A stretch of DNA of 64,000 nucleotides from NCBI RefSeq assembly GCF_009690905.1, contig NZ_VOSW01000001.1, forward strand, positions 62,001 through 126,000. The letters are read 5' to 3'. This DNA is from Paraburkholderia madseniana (GTDB lineage Bacteria; Pseudomonadota; Gammaproteobacteria; Burkholderiales; Burkholderiaceae). The position numbers were made by a program, and so were the translations under genes. The stretch's first letter is position 1, and the number at the start of each line of letters is the position of its first letter. The notes under the pieces were generated by a model that worked only from the letters and a program-made list of their open reading frames with translations, was not told where the DNA came from and did no database searches. This document shows, piece after piece, positions 34,738 through 44,001 of the stretch.

Positions 34738-36195
34738 TCAGGCACGGGTCGGCGCGATCGCTGCACGCGGCCGCAGCGTGGCCATGATCAGGTACATGCC
34801 GCCGCCGATCACCACGCCGAAGAACCATCCATAGGTATTCCACCAGACCGGCAGCAGATTGGTGAAGTTTGGCAGGAAGGTCGAAAACACGCTGCCGACC
34901 GCCGCGGAGACCAGTGCGTTGACGTTCCAGCCACCTTCGTAGCGATACTCGCCGTGCTCCTGATAGAGCGCTGCAACATTGATATTGCCTTTGGCCACCA
35001 GGTAGTAGTCCACCAGAATGATCCCCAGCAGCGGGCCCATCGTGGCGCCGATGGCATTGACGAAATGCGCGGCGTTGCCTTCCCACGGCGCGAAAGGATA
35101 GAGCACCAGCGCGATGGCCGCGGCGATGTAGCCCCCCCTTTTGAAGCTGATCCGTTTGGGGAACGTGTTGGAGATGTCGAACGCCGCCGAGACGAAATTG
35201 GCCACCACGTTAATCCCCAGCGTGGCGACCGCGAAGGTCAGTGCCGCGATAAGCGCCAGCACCCAACTGTCGAACTTGGCCGAAATCTGTTCGGGGTGAA
35301 GCAGCACCTCGCCGTACACCTTGAAGGCGGCGATGGTGGTCACGCCGGCGACCAGCGAGAACGCGATCAGGTTGACCGGCAGGCCCCACAAATTTCCTTT
35401 TTTCACTGCGTCGCGATTTTTCGCGTAGCGCGAGAAGTCGCAAAAGTTCAGGTAGAGCGCTGCGAAGTAGGTGATCCAGGTCGCGCCCACGGCCATCAGC
35501 GCCCAGAACGAGCCGGGCTCGCCGCTGACGCCGGCGTCGCCGGTCTTCTGGAGCAGTACGTCCATCGGAATGCCATGGGTGAACGAGAAGCCGCCGGCCT
35601 TCACACACAGGCCGATCGCAAGAATCAGCATCGCGACCCACACCGCCGGACCGGCCCAGTCCTGGAACTTGCGCACCGTTTCCATGCCCTTCTGGATGAT
35701 GAGTAGCTGCAGCGCCCAGATGATCACGTAGCAGATCACCTCCAGCCCTGAGTGGCCCAGTACCTGCGTGCCCTTGTGGAACGCCATCAGGCCGTCGCTG
35801 CGAATCAGCAACGCGACCATCGCGCCCGACGCGGCCGCCGTCTGCGCGCCGTACCAGAAGCAGGCCACCACGGCGCGCACCATGGCTGCCAGATTGGCGC
35901 CCCACACGCCAAAGGAGGCGCGCGCCAGCACCGGATAAGGCACGCCGGTTTTCTCGCCGGCGTAGCCGATCAGGTTCATGAGCGCGAAGATCACCAGCGA
36001 GCCGAGCCCGATCGCCAGCACGAAGTTGATAAAGCTGCCGCACAGCAGGAACAGGCTGGCGGCGAGGTAGTAGCCCCAGAGGCTGTGCACGTCCGAAGTC
36101 CAGACGTTGAAGATGCTGAACGCACCCCAGTTGCGCTGCCTGGCGGGTGCGAGATCTTCGTTGTAGAGGCCGGGGGAAGGATCGCGGATTTCCAT
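34738..36195 (-). CDS. NCS1 family permease (cytosine/hydantoin/purine type)
   Basis: A 485-residue transporter with 12 hydrophobic segments and the NCS1 start RQRNWGAFSIFNVWTSDVHSLWGYYLA, then GVPYPVLARASFGVWGANL in helix 3 and WITYFAALYLNFCDFSRYAKN, a typical NCS1 loop. Family members import nucleobases, hydantoins, allantoin or thiamine, coupled to Na+ or H+. No neighbouring enzyme names the substrate. The start has AAGGAG 8 bases upstream. It is a single gene, with ~170 bases before the protease gene. Confidence 0.88.
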   Translation of the reverse strand: MEIRDPSPGLYNEDLAPARQRNWGAFSIFNVWTSDVHSLWGYYLAASLFLLCGSFINFVLAIGLGSLVIFALMNLIGYAGEKTGVPYPVLARASFGVWGANLAAMVRAVVACFWYGAQTAAASGAMVALLIRSDGLMAFHKGTQVLGHSGLEVICYVIIWALQLLIIQKGMETVRKFQDWAGPAVWVAMLILAIGLCVKAGGFSFTHGIPMDVLLQKTGDAGVSGEPGSFWALMAVGATWITYFAALYLNFCDFSRYAKNRDAVKKGNLWGLPVNLIAFSLVAGVTTIAAFKVYGEVLLHPEQISAKFDSWVLALIAALTFAVATLGINVVANFVSAAFDISNTFPKRISFKRGGYIAAAIALVLYPFAPWEGNAAHFVNAIGATMGPLLGIILVDYYLVAKGNINVAALYQEHGEYRYEGGWNVNALVSAAVGSVFSTFLPNFTNLLPVWWNTYGWFFGVVIGGGMYLIMATLRPRAAIAPTRA

Positions 36196-36363
36196 CTGTC
36201 ATCTCCTTTGATCTCGTGGAACCAAGGAAACACCGCCGGACACGCCGGGCGGAGATCTACCCGCGTCTGAAGCCTGCTGGTATGTCAGAACTGTATGTGC
36301 TTTGCCGCCTCGTTTCGAATGGGTTAACCCTGGTCGAGATGCGTGCTGGCGCAAGCCTGCTGA

Positions 36364-37830
36364 TCATCTAACCGCGACCGAAACGAAACTGCGGGCGTGA
36401 TTGCGCTGGATCAGCACGGCGACCTGTTTCCCTGCCTTTGCTTCCAGCGCGGCCACGTCCGCCTGCGTTTCGACCAGCGTGTCATTGAGCGACAGGACGA
36501 TATCGCCAGGCTGGATGCCGGCGCTTGCCGCCGGCCCATCAACGCCGTCCACCATCAGACCAACGGCCAGGTCGCTCGCGCGCCGCTCGTCTTCAGTCAG
36601 CGGATGCATGCTCAAACCCAGGCGATCCCCTGAACCTGAGCCGCCTTCGACTGGTCGAGCTTTGGGGCTTTCCGCGGACGCGCCGACCATGACTGTGAGT
36701 GTCATCGGCCTTCGATTGCGGATCAGCTTGAGTGTGGTTTTCGTCCCGGGCGGCAAAGCGGCTGCATCCTCGCCGAGTTCGGTCGAGCGATCAATCGGCT
36801 TGTCGCCGATCCGGACGATCACGTCGCCTGGCTTGAGGCCGCTCGCGGCGGCCGTTGTGCCGGGCGCGACGGAATTGACCAGCGCACCTGCCGGTCGCGG
36901 CAGGCCAAAGGCCACGGCGAGTCCAGGGCCGACGTCCTGCACCTCCACGCCAAGACCGCCAGGAGAGGTCGCTTTCGCGGCTTGCACCTGCGATCGCACC
37001 TTGGCCGCCATGTTGATCGGAATGGCAAAGGCCAGGCTGGGGGACCTGTCCGAGTCCGCGTAAATCTGCACATCGATGCCGACCACCTCGCCGGCACGGT
37101 TAAACAGTGGGCCGCCCGAATTGTCCGGATTGGCAGCGATATCGGTTTGGAAAAAGGGAAAACTGCTCCCGTCCTGGAGCGTGCGAGACGTGGCACTGAC
37201 AATGCCGGCTGCAACGGTATTCGCGAAGCTGTCGGGCGAGCCGATCGCCAGGACCGATTCGCCGACGCGCACCCGTGACGAGTCGCCAAGTTTGACGGTC
37301 GGAAGCTTCGTGGCATCGATCTGAATCAACGCGACATCGCTCTGGGCGTCGACCGCCAAGACCTTCGCCTTGAACTCGCGTCGATCGGTGAGTCTGACCG
37401 TCACTTCGTCGGCTTGATCCACCACGTGGGCGGTGGTCAGAATGAGGCCGTCGGGGCTGACGATAAAACCGGAGCCCATACCCGTCATGGCGCGTGCTGA
37501 ACCGTCCTGAGACGCCTGCGATTTCGGCGTCACATGCTTGACGAAGGCAAGAATGGGATCGTCCGCATCGATTGCTGCGGGAGCGGGTATCGACGATGAC
37601 TGCTCAGACGCCGTCGCGCTGATATTCACGACGGCGGGCCCATATCGCTCCACGATGGTAGGGAAGTCGACCGATGCTGAAGCGCTGGCCGGTGGAACCC
37701 GCTTCTCCTTGGCAGGCGGCGGAGCGACGGTCGCGGCATTCGCCGCCGGAGGCAGGCACAGATAGCCGGAGAGAAACGCCGCTATCAGGGCAGCTTGGAG
37801 CAACGTGCGCGCAAGAGTCGGGGCAAACAC
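36364..37830 (-). CDS. DegP/HtrA-type serine protease with two PDZ domains
   Basis: About 488 residues from a GTG start at 37830 (GGAGG 6 bases upstream). A signal sequence (LARTLLQAALIAAFLSGYLCL, cleaved near PAANA) directs it to the periplasm. The trypsin-like domain has the triad H135 (LTTAHVV), D165 (SDVAL) and S238 (NPDNSGGPL; family members usually have NPGNSGGPL). Two PDZ domains follow (from SGLKPGDVIVRIGDKPID and AGIQPGDIVLSLNDTLVE). It should degrade misfolded envelope proteins. It is not next to rseA or mucD-type genes, so I give no symbol. Confidence 0.85.
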   Translation of the reverse strand: MFAPTLARTLLQAALIAAFLSGYLCLPPAANAATVAPPPAKEKRVPPASASASVDFPTIVERYGPAVVNISATASEQSSSIPAPAAIDADDPILAFVKHVTPKSQASQDGSARAMTGMGSGFIVSPDGLILTTAHVVDQADEVTVRLTDRREFKAKVLAVDAQSDVALIQIDATKLPTVKLGDSSRVRVGESVLAIGSPDSFANTVAAGIVSATSRTLQDGSSFPFFQTDIAANPDNSGGPLFNRAGEVVGIDVQIYADSDRSPSLAFAIPINMAAKVRSQVQAAKATSPGGLGVEVQDVGPGLAVAFGLPRPAGALVNSVAPGTTAAASGLKPGDVIVRIGDKPIDRSTELGEDAAALPPGTKTTLKLIRNRRPMTLTVMVGASAESPKARPVEGGSGSGDRLGLSMHPLTEDERRASDLAVGLMVDGVDGPAASAGIQPGDIVLSLNDTLVETQADVAALEAKAGKQVAVLIQRNHARSFVSVAVR

Positions 37831-38109
37831 AGTGCACCTCCATGGCGGTGTGATGCCAGGGACAGGCGCGCGATCACAGGCCGGTCGATACATGAATGCA
37901 TCGACCGTGCCGGTACGACAATACGCAGCCCTCCCCTACTATGATTTATAGCGGAGAGGCGGGGAAATTAAAGGGAGTGCTAATCCTGGGGTACGGTCAC
38001 GGCCGGCACAGCGAGTCGCGGCAGCGCCGCGATCCAGCGTTTTGCGCGTGTCGGCTATCCAGTTCACGTGACGGATATCGGTGAGGCGGCGAGGTGCGCC
38101 GCCCGCGCC

Positions 38110-39312
38110 TTAGAACGTCTGCCGGATACCCACTCGAACGAGTGTTTGCACATTGTTCGCCGACGAAATTCCGTTCCCCACGTCGCCGACCGAGGCCGTC
38201 GCGTTGACCGTATTGCCGAATGCGTCGAGCGTCTTGCCGCTCGCCTTCTGGTAACCGACCAGTCCGTAAAGTGCCGTGCGCTTGGACAGGAAATAATACG
38301 AGGCGAGGTTGAACTGGTTGTACTTCGGCGCCGACTCGCCTTTGATAGAACTGCCCTGCGTGTAGTCGTAACCCGCGGCGATGCGCAGCGCCGACGTCGC
38401 CTGCCAGGACACCGTCGCGCCCGCCGAGTTGAACGTCTCTTTGCCGGAGAACAACGAGAAGCTGCCGGCCTGGTATTGCGTATTGCTGTACGACACACCG
38501 AGCGTCACCGAGCCGATCTGATACGTGCTTGCAGCGGCAATGATCTGCTGGTTCTTTGCCGACGCAAAGCCTTCGTTGATCGACGAAGCGAATGTGCCGT
38601 CATACGCGCTGGTCCAGGCGCCGCCATTGGCCCCGTAAGCGTTGGTCGCCTGCATGTAGGCCGCGCCGATGGCGAACGGACCGCGGGTATATTGGCCGCC
38701 CAAACTCCACGTGCTCTGATTCTTGACGCTGCCCGCCTGACCGCCGAAACCGTACAGTGCGCCGAACTGAAGCCCCGAAAATACCGGGCTCGTGTACTTG
38801 ATCGAGTTGCTCTCGCGCGCCTGATTGTCGATGTTATCCAGATAGCCGGGGTGCGCGCCCATGCCCGTCAGAAAGGTCCCCGCGCTGATGCTGCCGACGA
38901 AGTCGACGATCGGATCGTACTGGCGACCCAGCGTGAGCTTGCCGAGTTTCGTGCTCGACAATCCCATCCATGCCTGACGACCGAACTCGCGGCCGCCCTG
39001 ACCGAGCTGCCCCGTACCGATGTTAAAGCCGTTCTCCAACTGGAACACCGCCGACAGGCCGTCACCCAGGTCTTCGTTGCCCTTCAGCCCCCAGCGATCG
39101 CCTGACCAGGTGCCGCTCGCAAACCCATAGCTCGATCCGTTACTGTAGACGGCCGGCTTGCCTGCCGCGCCCTTGATCTGCAAGACGCGTTGGCCGCTCG
39201 TATAGCCAAGACCTGCGTCGACAATCCCGTACAGGGTCACGCTGCTCTGTGCGTGTGCGGTGAGCGACAGGCTGCTCATCGCGAGCAATGTCACGGCGGT
39301 TTTTTTCATCAT
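38110..39312 (-). CDS. Outer membrane porin, OmpC type
   Basis: A 400-residue general porin of the Burkholderia OmpC-like family: signal MMKKTAVTLLAMSSLSLTAHAQ, then SSVTLYGIVDAGLGYTSGQ, SGDRWGLKGNEDLGDGLSAVFQLENGFN (constriction loop region) and a final aromatic-ending strand (TLVRVGIRQTF) typical for insertion. It should form a 16-stranded trimeric pore. It follows two ATGs in a row at the start. It is downstream of a hairpin that ends the ABC/LOG operon, so it has its own promoter. Confidence 0.9.
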   Translation of the reverse strand: MMKKTAVTLLAMSSLSLTAHAQSSVTLYGIVDAGLGYTSGQRVLQIKGAAGKPAVYSNGSSYGFASGTWSGDRWGLKGNEDLGDGLSAVFQLENGFNIGTGQLGQGGREFGRQAWMGLSSTKLGKLTLGRQYDPIVDFVGSISAGTFLTGMGAHPGYLDNIDNQARESNSIKYTSPVFSGLQFGALYGFGGQAGSVKNQSTWSLGGQYTRGPFAIGAAYMQATNAYGANGGAWTSAYDGTFASSINEGFASAKNQQIIAAASTYQIGSVTLGVSYSNTQYQAGSFSLFSGKETFNSAGATVSWQATSALRIAAGYDYTQGSSIKGESAPKYNQFNLASYYFLSKRTALYGLVGYQKASGKTLDAFGNTVNATASVGDVGNGISSANNVQTLVRVGIRQTF

Positions 39313-39383
39313 GATAAGGATGCCTATTTATTAGAGAGAAGTGATTAAACTGATTTGAATACCTGTTACATCAGAGCCTCGGA

Positions 39384-39402
39384 CGCGAGTCGGTGACTCG
39401 CG
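39384..39402 (-). terminator. Terminator hairpin of the ABC/LOG operon
   Basis: A perfect 8-bp stem (CGCGAGTC / GACTCGCG) with a 3-base loop, 14 bases after the stop of the LOG gene on the minus strand and ~70 bases ahead of the porin start. No clear T-run follows, so termination may depend on other factors. Confidence 0.5.
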
Positions 39403-39415
39403 CCCGCATTCCGTT

Positions 39416-39985
39416 TCACTCTTTGGCTGTTTGCGTCTGTCTCGCGGTTACAAGCCAGTTCGCCACGCTGACGACGAGCGTATCAACATCGTCGAACACC
39501 TCGGCCCCCCGTACCAAAGGTGCACCTAGCAGCGTGAAGACGGGCTTGTTCCACTGCAGGCCAAGCGCCATCTCCGACAACGTGCCCAACCCGCCTCCTA
39601 TCGCGATGAGGCAGAGCGAAGCGCGCGCAATCAACGCATTTCTTGTGATGCCCAATCCGGTTGGCAGCGCCACCGTAAGAAACGGGTTAGCCTCGTTCGC
39701 ATCGTCCTCGGGCAGCAGGCCGATCACGATGCCGCCCGCGCGTTTTGCGCCGAACGCGGCCGCTTCCATCACCCCGCCTTTGCCGCCGCAGAGAATCGTC
39801 ATGCCGGTGCCCGCTAACGCGTAGCTCAGGTTTCTCGCCGCCTGCAGTTGTTCCAGTGTGGCCTCCCTAGGACCGATCAATCCGACCGGCATCGCATGCC
39901 GCATTGGCCCCGTCTGGTGAACTGCCAATCTCTGCAGCGCCAGATACGCTGCGTTGGACCATTCAGTGTCGTCGTTGCCGTGCAA
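39416..39985 (-). CDS. LOG/SLOG-family nucleotide-binding protein (TIGR00725 type)
   Basis: A 189-residue Rossmann-like protein: MPVGLIGPREATLEQLQAARNL, ILCGGKGGVMEAAAFGAKRAGGIVIGLLP and IAIGGGLGTLSEMALGLQWNKPVF, the PGG- and GGGxGT-like signatures of the LOG/SLOG superfamily (cytokinin riboside phosphate phosphoribohydrolases and nucleotide-sensing SLOG proteins). It starts at a TTG with AGGAGA 7 bases upstream, inside the 3' end of the permease gene (23-base overlap), so expression is coupled to the ABC operon. The nucleotide substrate is unknown. Confidence 0.75.
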   Translation of the reverse strand: MHGNDDTEWSNAAYLALQRLAVHQTGPMRHAMPVGLIGPREATLEQLQAARNLSYALAGTGMTILCGGKGGVMEAAAFGAKRAGGIVIGLLPEDDANEANPFLTVALPTGLGITRNALIARASLCLIAIGGGLGTLSEMALGLQWNKPVFTLLGAPLVRGAEVFDDVDTLVVSVANWLVTARQTQTAKE

Positions 39986-40793
39986 GGCATTCTCCTAGTG
40001 CCAGAACGCACGTACAGACCGCCATCAACACCAGCGAAAGCGCGGCTGCCTGCGGAAAATCCGTCTGTCCGTCTGAAAGTTTCAGGTACATCAGTAGCGG
40101 CACGATATTGATCTGCGTCCCGGCGAGCGCGAGTGCGGTACCGTAGGTTCCCAGTGCAATCGATGTGACGAGACACCAGGCCGCGGCGACCGATGGCCAC
40201 AGTTCCCGCAACGCCACGTCAAAGAGCGCTCGCAGAGGTGACGCGCCCAGTGTCAGCGCGGCCTCGATCGGACGGCGGTCCAGGTTGGCAATCGCCGGAT
40301 AGAGCATCAGCGCCACGCGTGGAATCAGGTAGTACGCGTAGGCCGCGACCAGACCCGCGGTCGTATAGATCAGCGCCCCGACCGTGGCCGGGTCGGCGCC
40401 GAGGCGGGCGAGGACGCTCGTCACGAAGCCGGCGCGGCCGAAGGCGAGAATGAACCCGTACGCAATCACCAGGCCGGAAAACGCCAACGGCACGCCGAGC
40501 AACGCGAGCAACCAGCCGCGCCGCTGCGGCGGCTGTCCGGCCAGCACCATCGCAAGCGGCAGCCCCACCGCCAGCGACACGGTGCCGGCGGCGAGCGCCA
40601 GCGCGAGCGAGTGACCGAGCGCACTGACCACCAGCGGATCATGAGCGAGGCGCACGAAGGCCTCGCCGTTCCCCTCAGCCGCCGAAACCAGCAATGCGCC
40701 GAGCGGCAGCGCAAAGAACAGGGCGAGAAGGAGGCCCGCCGGAACCGCGCCGAAACGCCGCGCGAGCCCTTCGTTCATCGAGGAAGTTCCCAT
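39963..40793 (-). CDS. ABC transporter permease (second subunit)
   Basis: A 276-residue inner-membrane subunit with six hydrophobic helices and the EAA-type loop EAALTLGASPLRALFDVALRELWPS, where it contacts the ATPase. The sequence resembles the PotC/AfuB/PhnV permease class, used for iron(III), polyamines, thiamine or 2-aminoethylphosphonate. It is preceded at 10 bases by the binding protein and overlaps the LOG gene. Together with 42982-43833 it forms the heterodimeric channel. Confidence 0.85.
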   Translation of the reverse strand: MGTSSMNEGLARRFGAVPAGLLLALFFALPLGALLVSAAEGNGEAFVRLAHDPLVVSALGHSLALALAAGTVSLAVGLPLAMVLAGQPPQRRGWLLALLGVPLAFSGLVIAYGFILAFGRAGFVTSVLARLGADPATVGALIYTTAGLVAAYAYYLIPRVALMLYPAIANLDRRPIEAALTLGASPLRALFDVALRELWPSVAAAWCLVTSIALGTYGTALALAGTQINIVPLLMYLKLSDGQTDFPQAAALSLVLMAVCTCVLALGECLARQRRH

Positions 40794-40803
40794 CTGCCGC
40801 CCC

Positions 40804-41904
40804 TTATTTCGCGAGCGCTGCCTGCGCCCACAACTGGTCGACTTCCGCTTTCTTCGCCGCGGCCTTGACCACGTCGAGCGGATGCATCTGCGGCACGTCG
40901 GGCATCTTCGCGCGGATGTCCGCCGAGAGCTGCACGTCAGGCACCGCGGGACGCACGTAGCCTTGCGCGAACAGCGCCTGGCCGACGTCGCTCATAACCA
41001 GGTTCAACCACAGACGCGCCGCGTTCGGATTCGGGCCGTCCTTCACGAGGCTGATGGCGTACGGTGCGGACACCGTCGCTTCCTTCGGGATCACGACCTC
41101 GACGGCGTCGCCCATGCCGTCGGCGTACTTCGCCTTGAGGCCGTCGTTTTCGTAGCCGATCAGGATCGGAATCTCGCCCTTGACGAACTTCGCGTACGGA
41201 GTGGTGCCTTCGACGCGCATCACGTTGCCCGCTTCGCGCAACTTGCCGAAAAAGTCGGCACCCGGCTTCGGATTGTCGACGCTGCCGCCGAACGCATAAG
41301 CCGCAGCGAAGACCGCGACCTGTCCCTGTCCGGTCGAACGCGGATCCAGATAGACCACCGAGTTACGGTACTCGGGCTTGAGCAGATCGGCCCAACCCTG
41401 CGGGACGTCCTTGATCAGTTTCCGGTTGACCAGCAGGGCGATGTTCAGCGAATGGACCGTAAACCAGCGGCCGTCGCGCTCGCGAAACACCGGCGGCAGC
41501 TTGTCGAAATTGAGCGGCTTGAACGGCGCCACCACGTCCTTGTTGACGGCGTCCAGTGCGGAGGCTGCAAAGTAGTACGCAGTGTCGGCCTGCGGACGTC
41601 GGCGCGACTTGTCGAGCGCCACCACCGTCGCGGCCGAGCCGATATCGTTGTACGTAATCTCGACCTTCGGATAGCGCTTTCTGAACTCGGCGAACAGCGC
41701 CTTCCAGTTGGCCCATTCGGGACCGGTGTCGAACGACACGACGAGTCCTTCATCCGCGGCCTTCGCGTACAACGCGTCTTCTCCGGGGTAAAGCGGCGCG
41801 GCCGGCGCGGCATGTGCGCCAGACGCGGCGGTCAGTATCGACAATGCACAAACGACTCCGGCGATACGGCGGACTCGCGACAAAAGACTAAGCCCTGCAA
41901 ACAT
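40804..41904 (-). CDS. ABC transporter periplasmic binding protein (Fbp/PhnS-like)
   Basis: A 366-residue extracellular solute-binding protein with signal VVCALSILTAASGAHA. The mature part begins PAAPLYPGEDALYAKAADEGLVVSFDTGPEWANWKALFAEF, the beginning of the type II binding-protein fold, and has DPRSTGQGQVAVFAAAYAFGG and FVKGEIPILIGYEND. This pattern is shared by iron(III), sulfate/thiamine and 2-aminoethylphosphonate binders; I favour the last group but cannot confirm. GGAGAA precedes the ATG. Confidence 0.8.
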   Translation of the reverse strand: MFAGLSLLSRVRRIAGVVCALSILTAASGAHAAPAAPLYPGEDALYAKAADEGLVVSFDTGPEWANWKALFAEFRKRYPKVEITYNDIGSAATVVALDKSRRRPQADTAYYFAASALDAVNKDVVAPFKPLNFDKLPPVFRERDGRWFTVHSLNIALLVNRKLIKDVPQGWADLLKPEYRNSVVYLDPRSTGQGQVAVFAAAYAFGGSVDNPKPGADFFGKLREAGNVMRVEGTTPYAKFVKGEIPILIGYENDGLKAKYADGMGDAVEVVIPKEATVSAPYAISLVKDGPNPNAARLWLNLVMSDVGQALFAQGYVRPAVPDVQLSADIRAKMPDVPQMHPLDVVKAAAKKAEVDQLWAQAALAK

Positions 41905-41930
41905 TCTGGTTCTCCGTCAAACAAGGTGAA

Positions 41931-42977
41931 TTAGCAAAATTGACCGGTCGGCGCGGGCAGCACGCGCAAGTGTTCGGGGTCGATGGCGATGGCGTGTTCG
42001 GCAAGACGGCGTCCTTCGCACAGAAGCGGTTTTTGCGTGGAATCCGGAACGAAGTCATAGCGGCACGTCGCCCCGAAGTAGCGCACCTCGGCGCGGCGAC
42101 CGGCGAGCCGGTTAACCGCGTTCGCCGGCGGATCGGGCTGCACGTGCTCGGGACGAAGCAGGACCTCCACCTGATCGCCAGGGCGGAAAGCACGGGTATC
42201 GGCGGACAGCAGCGCAAAGGAAACGTCGACCGTGCCGTTCGCAATCACGCGCCCCGGCATCACGCTCGAATGACCGACGAAGCGCGCGACCTGGGTCGAT
42301 ACCGGCTGCTCGTAGAGACGTTCAGGCGTATCCACCTGCAAGACACGCCCGCCGTCGACCACGGCCACGCGGTCCGCAAGACTCAACGCTTCGTCCTGAT
42401 CGTGCGTGACCAGCAGGGTAGTGGCGCCGCATGCGCGCTGCAGCGTGCGAATCTCGTCGCGTAGCTGCTGACGAATGCCTGCGTCGAGCGCGGCAAGCGG
42501 TTCGTCGAGCAGCAGCACCTTCGGCTCGAACGCCAGCGCGCGAGCCAGCGCGACGCGTTGCTGTTGCCCGCCCGACAGCAAGGTCGTACGCCGCCCGGCA
42601 TGCTCGGCAAGACCGACCCGTTCGAGCATGTCGAGCGCGCGAGCCCGGCGTTTCGCGGCATCGATGCCGCGCATCCGCAGCCCGTAGGCCACGTTGTCCA
42701 GCACGTTCAGATGCGGAAAAAGTGCGTATTGTTGGAACACCATGCCGACCTCGCGGCGCCACACCGGAACACCCGCCACGTCGCGCCCGTCGATCGCGAT
42801 CCGTCCTCGATAGCCGTCCAGCAGACCCGCAGTCAGCCGCAGGATCGTCGACTTGCCGGAACCGCTGCGGCCCATCACGGCGAGCAGTTCGCCCGGCGTG
42901 ACCGACAGCGTGACGGCTTCGATACCGTGTTGCGCGCCGGGATAAGTAAAGCTCACGTTGTCGAACTGGAGGCTCAT
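41931..42977 (-). CDS. ABC transporter ATP-binding protein
   Basis: A 348-residue ATPase with Walker A GRSGSGKST, signature LSGGQQQRVALARAL, Walker B VLLLDEPLAALD, the D-loop and an H-loop (TLLVTHDQDEAL), followed by a C-terminal TOBE-like regulatory domain with VEVLLRPEHV. This is the MalK/PotA/FbpC class. It starts 4 bases after the first permease stop and is followed by the binding protein 26 bases later, a compact operon. Confidence 0.9.
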   Translation of the reverse strand: MSLQFDNVSFTYPGAQHGIEAVTLSVTPGELLAVMGRSGSGKSTILRLTAGLLDGYRGRIAIDGRDVAGVPVWRREVGMVFQQYALFPHLNVLDNVAYGLRMRGIDAAKRRARALDMLERVGLAEHAGRRTTLLSGGQQQRVALARALAFEPKVLLLDEPLAALDAGIRQQLRDEIRTLQRACGATTLLVTHDQDEALSLADRVAVVDGGRVLQVDTPERLYEQPVSTQVARFVGHSSVMPGRVIANGTVDVSFALLSADTRAFRPGDQVEVLLRPEHVQPDPPANAVNRLAGRRAEVRYFGATCRYDFVPDSTQKPLLCEGRRLAEHAIAIDPEHLRVLPAPTGQFC

Positions 42978-42981
42978 CGTT

Positions 42982-43833
42982 TTACTTCAGTCGTTGAACA
43001 GTGTTGATCGATACCAGGGTCGCGATCACCGCGAGGCAAAGCAGCACCACGGTGGCGGCACACGCCATGCCGGTCGCGCCGTAAAACGCCTGCAACAGCA
43101 CGACCGGATAGTTCCGGTAGCGAAAGCCGGCGATCAGGTTGGACACCTGAAATTCCCCGATCGACAGTGCGGCCACCATGACGAGTCCCGAGAACAGGCT
43201 CTGCCGGAGGTTGGGCAAAACGATCGTGAAGAACTGCCGAAGCGGCGTGGCGCCAAGCGTCGCAGCACACGCTTCGAGGCGCGCGATGCCGAGGTGGCGC
43301 AAGTCGCTAAGCAGCGTTTGCGTGAGGTAGGGCAAGGTCAGCACCGTATGGGCGGCAATCAGCAACGGCAACGATCCGAGCCAGGGCAGCGTGTCGCCGC
43401 TGAAGATGGCGATGTAACCGAAACCCAGCGTGAGCGCGGGCACCCCGACCGGCAGCAACGCGACCAGCCGCGCGGTCATGCCGCGCCCGGAGAGCGAGCG
43501 GTAGTGCAGCGCATACGCGAGCGGCAAACCGATCACGGCAGCCGCGCAGCAACACGCCAATGCGACCATCAGGCTCACGCCGAAAGCGCGCCGGAAACTC
43601 GTGTTGACGGCGAGGTCGGCGAACCAGTGTCCGGTGACGCCGGTCGGCAGCAAGGTGTTGGTCCACGTTTCACCGAACGCGCCGATCAGCAGCAGAGCGA
43701 TCGGCAGCAGCATGTAGATCGCGAAGAGCACCACCACGGCATGAAGCGCGACGCGCTGGATCGACGCAAAGCCCCCGCTGCTGTGACGAGCGGGAACATG
43801 GGGCTGGATGACCGGTGCGGCAGGCGTTTGCAT
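42982..43833 (-). CDS. ABC transporter permease (first subunit)
   Basis: A 283-residue six-helix permease, EAA loop EACAATLGATPLRQFFTIVLPNLRQSLFSG. The ATG at 43833 has AGGAAA upstream; the frame continues ~80 bases further but without homology. It is first in the operon, so the promoter lies in the 168-base gap to the divergent LysR gene at 44002. The subunit belongs to the PotB/PhnU-type group. Confidence 0.85.
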   Translation of the reverse strand: MQTPAAPVIQPHVPARHSSGGFASIQRVALHAVVVLFAIYMLLPIALLLIGAFGETWTNTLLPTGVTGHWFADLAVNTSFRRAFGVSLMVALACCCAAAVIGLPLAYALHYRSLSGRGMTARLVALLPVGVPALTLGFGYIAIFSGDTLPWLGSLPLLIAAHTVLTLPYLTQTLLSDLRHLGIARLEACAATLGATPLRQFFTIVLPNLRQSLFSGLVMVAALSIGEFQVSNLIAGFRYRNYPVVLLQAFYGATGMACAATVVLLCLAVIATLVSINTVQRLK

Positions 43834-43904
43834 GCAAGCTTTCCTCGTGAAACGGACTGAAATCTGCGCGCCCTGACTGGACTGGGGCGCAAGATTTCGA
43901 TTTG

Positions 43905-43980
43905 CTTGCAAGTGTGCGGATGCGACATGGCGTCGTCATGAAAGAAACGTACAAAACACGCATTGCGCTGTGCGCATCCG
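43905..43980. promoter_or_regulatory. Candidate regulator sites between ABC operon and LysR gene
   Basis: The gap contains a CTTGCAAG palindrome (43905-43912) and an 8-bp inverted repeat CGGATGCG (43917-43924) / CGCATCCG (43973-43980). Either could be bound by the divergent LysR protein or form a looped structure. Neither matches a textbook T-N11-A motif perfectly, so the call is tentative. Confidence 0.35.
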
Positions 43981-44001
43981 GAATACTTCGACGCCAGACC
44001 A

